DNA from: Paenibacillus planticolens
GTDB taxonomy: Bacteria; Bacillota; Bacilli; Paenibacillales; NBRC-103111
Reading direction: 5' to 3'
NCBI RefSeq assembly: GCF_013141725.1
Contig: NZ_WHNZ01000061.1
Location: 515,105-579,104 of the forward strand
DNA length: 64,000 nucleotides
Shown here: positions 59,774-64,000 of the stretch, in pieces
Layout: each line of letters starts with the position of its first letter
Numbering within the stretch: the first letter of the stretch is position 1
Notes under the pieces: generated by a model
The model's database searches: none
What the model saw: the letters and a program-made list of their open reading frames with translations, nothing else
Told to the model about the DNA's origin: nothing
Position numbers and translations under genes: made by a program

Positions 59774-60685
59774 CTAACTTCTTTCCGGATAACTCCACTT
59801 CTCTGCATGCATCGATTTACGAAAATCTGTCGGAGTCAGACCGGTATAATCTTTGAAAAGCATATGAAAATACTGCCGGCTTCCGACCCCGATATAATCG
59901 CAAATCCCGGAGATGGGCACATCCGTTTCAAGCAGCAGCATTTTGGCTTTTTCCATCCGGATAACGGTTAAATACGCCATCAGCGTCTGACCTGTGAGCG
60001 ATTTGAAAATCCGCTGCAAATAACCCGGATGCAAATTAACAGCCGCAGCAATATCTTTCACTTGAATATCGCGATCATAGTTCTGATGCAAATATTCCAT
60101 CGAAATCTTGACATACCTTTCGCTTTGCGCCTCGCCGCTATTGACCGTTTCCCGCCATAGCCGCGCAATACGAATCAACAGCTGCGCAATGAGCAGCTGC
60201 ACCATCAATTGACTTCTTGCAGCCGCTTTGTCCAGCTCAAGCACCAAACTTTTCATAATATGATAGACTTCGTCCCCATCCCGCAGCACCAAATAAGGAG
60301 CTTCGGACTCCAGCAAGGAGATCAGCAGGTTATCTTCTGCAGCCAGCTGCTGAATAGAGGGAAATACGCCCTTATTCGGTGCGAACCGAAACTCTACATT
60401 CAGCATTCTGCACGGATTGGCTGCGCCGACGATCAATCGATGGGGCACATTGGCGTTGATGATAATAAATTCGCCTTTTTTGAGGGCGACTTTCTCGATA
60501 TGTGACGGATGGGTTTGAATTTCGACCTCGCAATAGCCCTGAATCGTATACATAATTTCCGTGGCATCATGACGGTGAAAGGGCATATCAAAGCCTTGCC
60601 ATTGTTTAAAATAATACGCCATCACGTGCGGATGGCCGTTCGTTTCCGTCATAAGAGCCGGAAATAACGATGCGCTTTCAAGCAT
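59774..60685 (-). CDS. AraC-family transcriptional regulator
   Basis: A 303-residue regulator with an N-terminal cupin domain (FHRHDATEIMYTIQGYCEVE) and a C-terminal AraC/XylS helix-turn-helix (VNLHPGYLQRIFKSLTGQTL, DYIGVGSRQYFHMLFKDYTG). ATG at 60685 is preceded by AAGGAG; a longer upstream opening would run into the promoter region of the aminotransferase gene. Likely controls the GH4 gene or the adjacent cluster by sensing a sugar. Confidence 0.92.
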   Translation of the reverse strand: MLESASLFPALMTETNGHPHVMAYYFKQWQGFDMPFHRHDATEIMYTIQGYCEVEIQTHPSHIEKVALKKGEFIIINANVPHRLIVGAANPCRMLNVEFRFAPNKGVFPSIQQLAAEDNLLISLLESEAPYLVLRDGDEVYHIMKSLVLELDKAAARSQLMVQLLIAQLLIRIARLWRETVNSGEAQSERYVKISMEYLHQNYDRDIQVKDIAAAVNLHPGYLQRIFKSLTGQTLMAYLTVIRMEKAKMLLLETDVPISGICDYIGVGSRQYFHMLFKDYTGLTPTDFRKSMHAEKWSYPERS

Positions 60686-60838
60686 AGGCGGCTCCTTTCC
60701 TTCAAGAGGACATCCCGTAGTGGACGCCCTGGTTACTCCTAAAGTCATTGTAACCGCCTGTTCTTTAAAAGAAAATCCTCCCCCTGAGCAAGGGCTTGGA
60801 TGGTTCCCTGAAAATGGACAATCATGCCTATTTACTTG

Positions 60839-60867
60839 TTGAATAAAAATACGTAAGTATGTATAAT
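60839..60867 (+). promoter_or_regulatory. Sigma-A promoter of the aminotransferase gene
   Basis: TTGAAT (60839-60844), 17 bp spacer, perfect TATAAT (60862-60867), 40 bp upstream of the ATG. Confidence 0.72.
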
Positions 60868-60907
60868 TATTCAATATTTCTTATTTTAATTAAAAGGATG
60901 TGCTCAA

Positions 60908-62134
60908 ATGACAATGTTAAAAACATCGACGGAAGAATTGCTGGCGGCGGCGAATGAAGCTATTTTATTTATTGCGAATCGGCCTCAGGTCGTGATGGAG
61001 CATGGCGAAGGGATGTATATCTGGGATACGGACGGCAACAAATATCTGGATTTTATCGGCGGTTGGGCGGTTACCTGCTTAGGACACTCTCCCAAAGTCA
61101 TTAAGGATGCGTTGCTGGAGCAGTCAGGCAAGCTCATCCATGCAAGTCCAGGCTTTTATAACAAGCCGATGCTTGAATTCGCCCGCATGCTAACGTCGTT
61201 GTCGGGATTGGAACGCGTCTTTTTTGGCAGTACAGGGGCTGAAGCGAATGAAAGTGCGATCAAGCTTGCTCGCAAGTATGGCGCCGTCCGCAAAGGCGGA
61301 GCTTACGAGATCATTACAACGACACGCAGCTTCCATGGCCGTTCATTGGCAACTACCGCCGCAACCGGAAAAATCGGCTGGGATCGCATGTTCGCCCCGC
61401 AAATGCCCGGTTTCGTGAAAGTGCCGTTCAATGACATTGAAGCCGTGAAACAAGCCATAAATCCGAATACATGTGCTATTTTATTAGAACTCACTCAAGG
61501 TGAAGGCGGTGTTTATGAAGCTAGTTCCGTCTACATCCAGGAGCTTCGCAAACTTTGTGATGAGCATGGCATTTTGCTTATGTTTGACGAGGTCCAAACG
61601 GGGCTGGGACGGATAGGAGCCATGTTCGCTTATGAGCATTACGGTGTTGTGCCGGATGTACTCACACTTGCTAAGGGGATTGGCGGCGGCTTTCCGTTAT
61701 CGGCGATGCTTGCGAAAGACGCGTATAACCTTTTTGAAGCTGGCGATCAAGGGGGAACCTACACAGGCAACCCGCTTGCCATGGCAGTCGGCCTTGCTGT
61801 CGTAGGCGAAGTGATACAGCGCAAGCTTCCTCAGCAAGCTGCTGAGCGTGGCCAGTATTTGTTGAAAAAGCTGCATGACGTGCAAGAGCGCTTTGGACTT
61901 ACGCATATCCGCGGCAAAGGGCTGCTGCTTGCCTTTGATCTTCCGGAGCCGCGCGGAGCGGAGCTTGCAGCCGCTTGCCTTCAGGCAGGCTTGCTCATTA
62001 ACGCCTCGGGTCCGAGTACGATCCGATTGATGCCGGCTTTGATTGTTACGGAAGCTGAGATCGATGAGATGATGACTCTGCTCTGCAAGATAATGGATCA
62101 GCTCTTTCAAGGAGCTGATCCGCAAATTTCGTAA
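60908..62134 (+). CDS. Class III PLP aminotransferase (acetylornithine aminotransferase-like)
   Basis: A 408-residue fold-type I aminotransferase. PLP segments are FFGSTGAEANESAIKLARKY, FDEVQTGLGRIGAMFAYEHY and the Schiff-base Lys in LAKGIGGGFPLSAMLAK; GGTYTGNPLAMAVGLAV follows. Closest to the ArgD/4-aminobutyrate group; whether it makes arginine precursors or acts on another omega-amino acid is unclear. It is alone on the plus strand, outside an arginine operon, so a specialised role is likely. Confidence 0.9.
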   Translation: MTMLKTSTEELLAAANEAILFIANRPQVVMEHGEGMYIWDTDGNKYLDFIGGWAVTCLGHSPKVIKDALLEQSGKLIHASPGFYNKPMLEFARMLTSLSGLERVFFGSTGAEANESAIKLARKYGAVRKGGAYEIITTTRSFHGRSLATTAATGKIGWDRMFAPQMPGFVKVPFNDIEAVKQAINPNTCAILLELTQGEGGVYEASSVYIQELRKLCDEHGILLMFDEVQTGLGRIGAMFAYEHYGVVPDVLTLAKGIGGGFPLSAMLAKDAYNLFEAGDQGGTYTGNPLAMAVGLAVVGEVIQRKLPQQAAERGQYLLKKLHDVQERFGLTHIRGKGLLLAFDLPEPRGAELAAACLQAGLLINASGPSTIRLMPALIVTEAEIDEMMTLLCKIMDQLFQGADPQIS

Positions 62135-62140
62135 CCGGCG

Positions 62141-62980
62141 TTATGCCCGCTGGAACAAAACTGGAAAATAAGCGTTCCCAAAAGGCTGCCCATGCTGCGG
62201 GCGCGGTCCCAACAACCGGATATTGTCATGCCGCTGGATACCTGCCCGATAGGTTGTGCCGCCGGGCATTAGATGGGCAACGACTGACATTCGCGGCTCG
62301 TGCGTCGTATTCGCGCCGGACCCGTGGAACGTAAGTCCGTGGTGGAAGCTGGCTTGCCCTGCCTTCAAGATGCAGGGCTCTTCCACCCAATCGCGCCCGT
62401 CCGCATACTTGATCTTAAGCTCTTCCATATTCGTATTAAAGAACGAATCGCTATCCGGGATCAATCCCCATTTATGCGAACCAACGATCGTCATCATACC
62501 GCCATTTTTCAAATCCGTGTCCTGCAGCGCAATCCACACGGTCACCATGTTCGCATTGCTGGAGCACTGCCAGTACCCGTAATCTTGATGCCAGCCCACA
62601 TTGCCTGACGACGTCATCTTGTCGCCAACTCCCGGCTTATAGATGACTTGATCATGCCACAGGCGAATTTCATCCGTCTGCAGCAAATCGGCTGCGAGCT
62701 CGCCAATCAACGGGTCCGTGACCGTACGGCGAATCTCGTCATTAATCCACCAGCCGTTGTCCAGCTTGCGCAGGGCGTCGGGATTCGGACTCGGCCGGTA
62801 ATGGTTCATCGGAAGTCCGTCCCCGTCATAATCGCCAGCCCATACCCTTTCATGCGCTTCGCGAATCCGCTGAATTTGGTCATCGTCCAGAAGCTTTGGC
62901 GAAATCCAGTAGCCGTCCCGCTCGAAAACCTCTTTATCCTGAGCTGTAATCTTGTAAGTTCTTTCTGCTTGTGTAGTCAT
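62141..62980 (-). CDS. Phytanoyl-CoA dioxygenase (PhyH) family protein
   Basis: A 279-residue Fe(II)/2-oxoglutarate-dependent oxygenase. The HxD iron motif is in NVGWHQDYGYW; the distal His and 2-oxoglutarate-binding Arg are in TTHEPRMSVVAHLMPGG; the HGLTFHGSGAN segment is typical. Substrate unknown; family members include fungal and bacterial small-molecule hydroxylases. ATG at 62980 is preceded by GAAGGAGG. Ends 7 bp from the converging aminotransferase gene. Confidence 0.9.
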   Translation of the reverse strand: MTTQAERTYKITAQDKEVFERDGYWISPKLLDDDQIQRIREAHERVWAGDYDGDGLPMNHYRPSPNPDALRKLDNGWWINDEIRRTVTDPLIGELAADLLQTDEIRLWHDQVIYKPGVGDKMTSSGNVGWHQDYGYWQCSSNANMVTVWIALQDTDLKNGGMMTIVGSHKWGLIPDSDSFFNTNMEELKIKYADGRDWVEEPCILKAGQASFHHGLTFHGSGANTTHEPRMSVVAHLMPGGTTYRAGIQRHDNIRLLGPRPQHGQPFGNAYFPVLFQRA

Positions 62981-63130
62981 TGAACATGCCTCCTTCTTCG
63001 TCTTGCTTTCATCATACGGATTTCTCGGTGCATTGACGTTCACAGATCTGCTAAGTAGTATGAGAAACATAGAAGATAATTGAGAACATGCGTAGAAAAT
63101 AACTAAGAACAGGACAAGGAGGACTTATCT

Positions 63131-64000
63131 GTGGTTGCCAAACAAAGTCCCCGCTGGACCTATGACGCTGCCATGCAAGGATCGATTCCGGATGTTCCGG
63201 AACTGATCCTTTTCGGCTTCGATGAGATCAAATCGGCGCTGCCTCTCTCCTATCATGAGCATGAGGGGTATGAGTTTGTTTTAGTCGAACGCGGAAAAGC
63301 AAGCTGGGAGCTGCACGGACAAGCCTATGAAACCAAAGCAGGCGATGTCTTTCACACCTGCCCGGGCGAGCTGCATCGCGGCGGGTTCAACGTGATAGAA
63401 CCAAGCCGGTTCTGGTGGTTCATCGTGACGCCTCCTCATGCACAGGATTGGCTGCGGCTTCCCTCAAACGAAAGCGCATGCTTCCATAGTGCCATGCAGG
63501 CGCTCCCGCGAGTTAGGCACATCGGCCTGCAAGCCGTCCAAGGCTTCCGAAAGCTGGGCGACGCGATCAACAGCAGCAGCCCTTTGCGTTCCTCCTCCAT
63601 ACGGCAAGCTGTGCTGGGACTGCTGCTTGCCATCGTGCAGCCGAATGAAAGAATGATTTCGCTCGCGGACGATCTCGCAGATCAATTCAACCTGCTTCTT
63701 CAGCGCATCGAGGATGAACCGGAGTGGCGGCCTGACATTGAAGAATTGGCCGGCTTTGTCCGGGTCAGTCCGTCCCACTTTTTTCGAACATTTCAGTCCC
63801 ATACGGGACTGCCTCCGATGGTCTATATCGAGCGAATGCGAATCAGAAAAGCTTGCAGCTTGCTTTCTGAAAGCACCGCTGCGGTTACCGAAATCGCCAA
63901 TGCATTAGGGTACGCTTCTTCGCAACATTTTGCGACCGTGTTTAAACGCATTATCGGCATGACGCCTGTGCAGTGGCGGGTGTACCAAAACCATGGGCCA
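63131..64000 (+). CDS. AraC-family regulator, C-terminally truncated by the window edge
   Basis: An open frame of 290 codons running off the right end. GTG at 63131 is preceded by GGAGG at an 8-nt spacing. The N-terminal part is a cupin-like sugar-sensing domain (SYHEHEGYEFVLVERGKASW, HTCPGELHRGG). The C-terminal half contains the AraC helix-turn-helix (VRVSPSHFFRTFQSHTGLPP, GYASSQHFATVFKRIIGMTP) that is nearly complete at 64000. Divergent from the PhyH gene; probably regulates it. Confidence 0.88.
   Translation, partial: MVAKQSPRWTYDAAMQGSIPDVPELILFGFDEIKSALPLSYHEHEGYEFVLVERGKASWELHGQAYETKAGDVFHTCPGELHRGGFNVIEPSRFWWFIVTPPHAQDWLRLPSNESACFHSAMQALPRVRHIGLQAVQGFRKLGDAINSSSPLRSSSIRQAVLGLLLAIVQPNERMISLADDLADQFNLLLQRIEDEPEWRPDIEELAGFVRVSPSHFFRTFQSHTGLPPMVYIERMRIRKACSLLSESTAAVTEIANALGYASSQHFATVFKRIIGMTPVQWRVYQNHGP

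Overview
The window looks like chromosome of an endospore-forming Firmicute, most likely Paenibacillus or a close relative. Supporting signs are sporulation and germination genes (spoIIP, gpr, spoVAC-AD-AE, a gerA-type operon), a comE competence locus, a T-box leader on leuS, strong AGGAGG-type ribosome binding sites, and several YesM/YesN-type two-component systems next to ABC sugar importers. This genus assignment is an inference from gene content and order. No tRNA, rRNA, CRISPR array, prophage or insertion sequence was recognised.

Layout. (1) 1-6.2 kb: lepA (5' end only), yqxA, spoIIP, gpr, rpsT and holA follow the Bacillus order, but a three-gene cassette (1.95-3.53 kb) sits between gpr and spoIIP. 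It encodes a TIR-like protein with an intact glutamate motif, a second protein with a degenerate TIR-like domain and a probable GAF-like C-terminal domain, and a 55-residue protein. It has its own terminator and lies behind the gpr terminator. This is the best candidate for an undescribed system. (2) 6.4-12.6 kb: an ECF sigma/anti-sigma pair and a gerA-gerB-gerC germinant receptor operon with a small fourth gene. (3) 12.6-26.7 kb: comEC-comEB-comEA, divergent comER, leuS with T-box, and the housekeeping run yqeM-cvfB-rsfS-yqeK-nadD-yhbY-aroE-yqeH-yqeG. (4) 26.7-36.7 kb: an esterase, a MoxR/DUF58/transglutaminase operon, a spoVA(2mob)-like spore operon with DUF421 and DUF1657 proteins, and a papain-like protease followed by two very small genes. 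(5) 36.8-37.3 kb: a 39-40 bp tandem repeat next to an array of four palindromes. A matching array lies at 16.55-16.73 kb between comEA and comER. (6) 37.5-46.7 kb: a rhamnogalacturonan utilisation cluster (YesMN two-component system, ABC importer, GH105 hydrolase, CE12-like esterase) followed upstream by a rhamnose mutarotase. (7) 46.9-51.6 kb: MFS exporter, DinB-like protein, rpiA, and a divergent MocR regulator/LysE exporter pair. (8) 51.7-64 kb: a TRAP transporter operon preceded by a G-depleted leader, a second YesMN pair, a cupin, a GH4 glycosidase, two AraC regulators, a class III aminotransferase and a PhyH-type dioxygenase.

How it works together. The right half is a carbohydrate-scavenging region: pectin-derived oligosaccharides would be imported by the ABC system, cut by the GH105 hydrolase after deacetylation, and rhamnose would be epimerised by the mutarotase. 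The TRAP transporter with its own sensor pair may take up an organic or sugar acid. The left half combines conserved core genes with spore-specific modules and the inserted TIR-like cassette.
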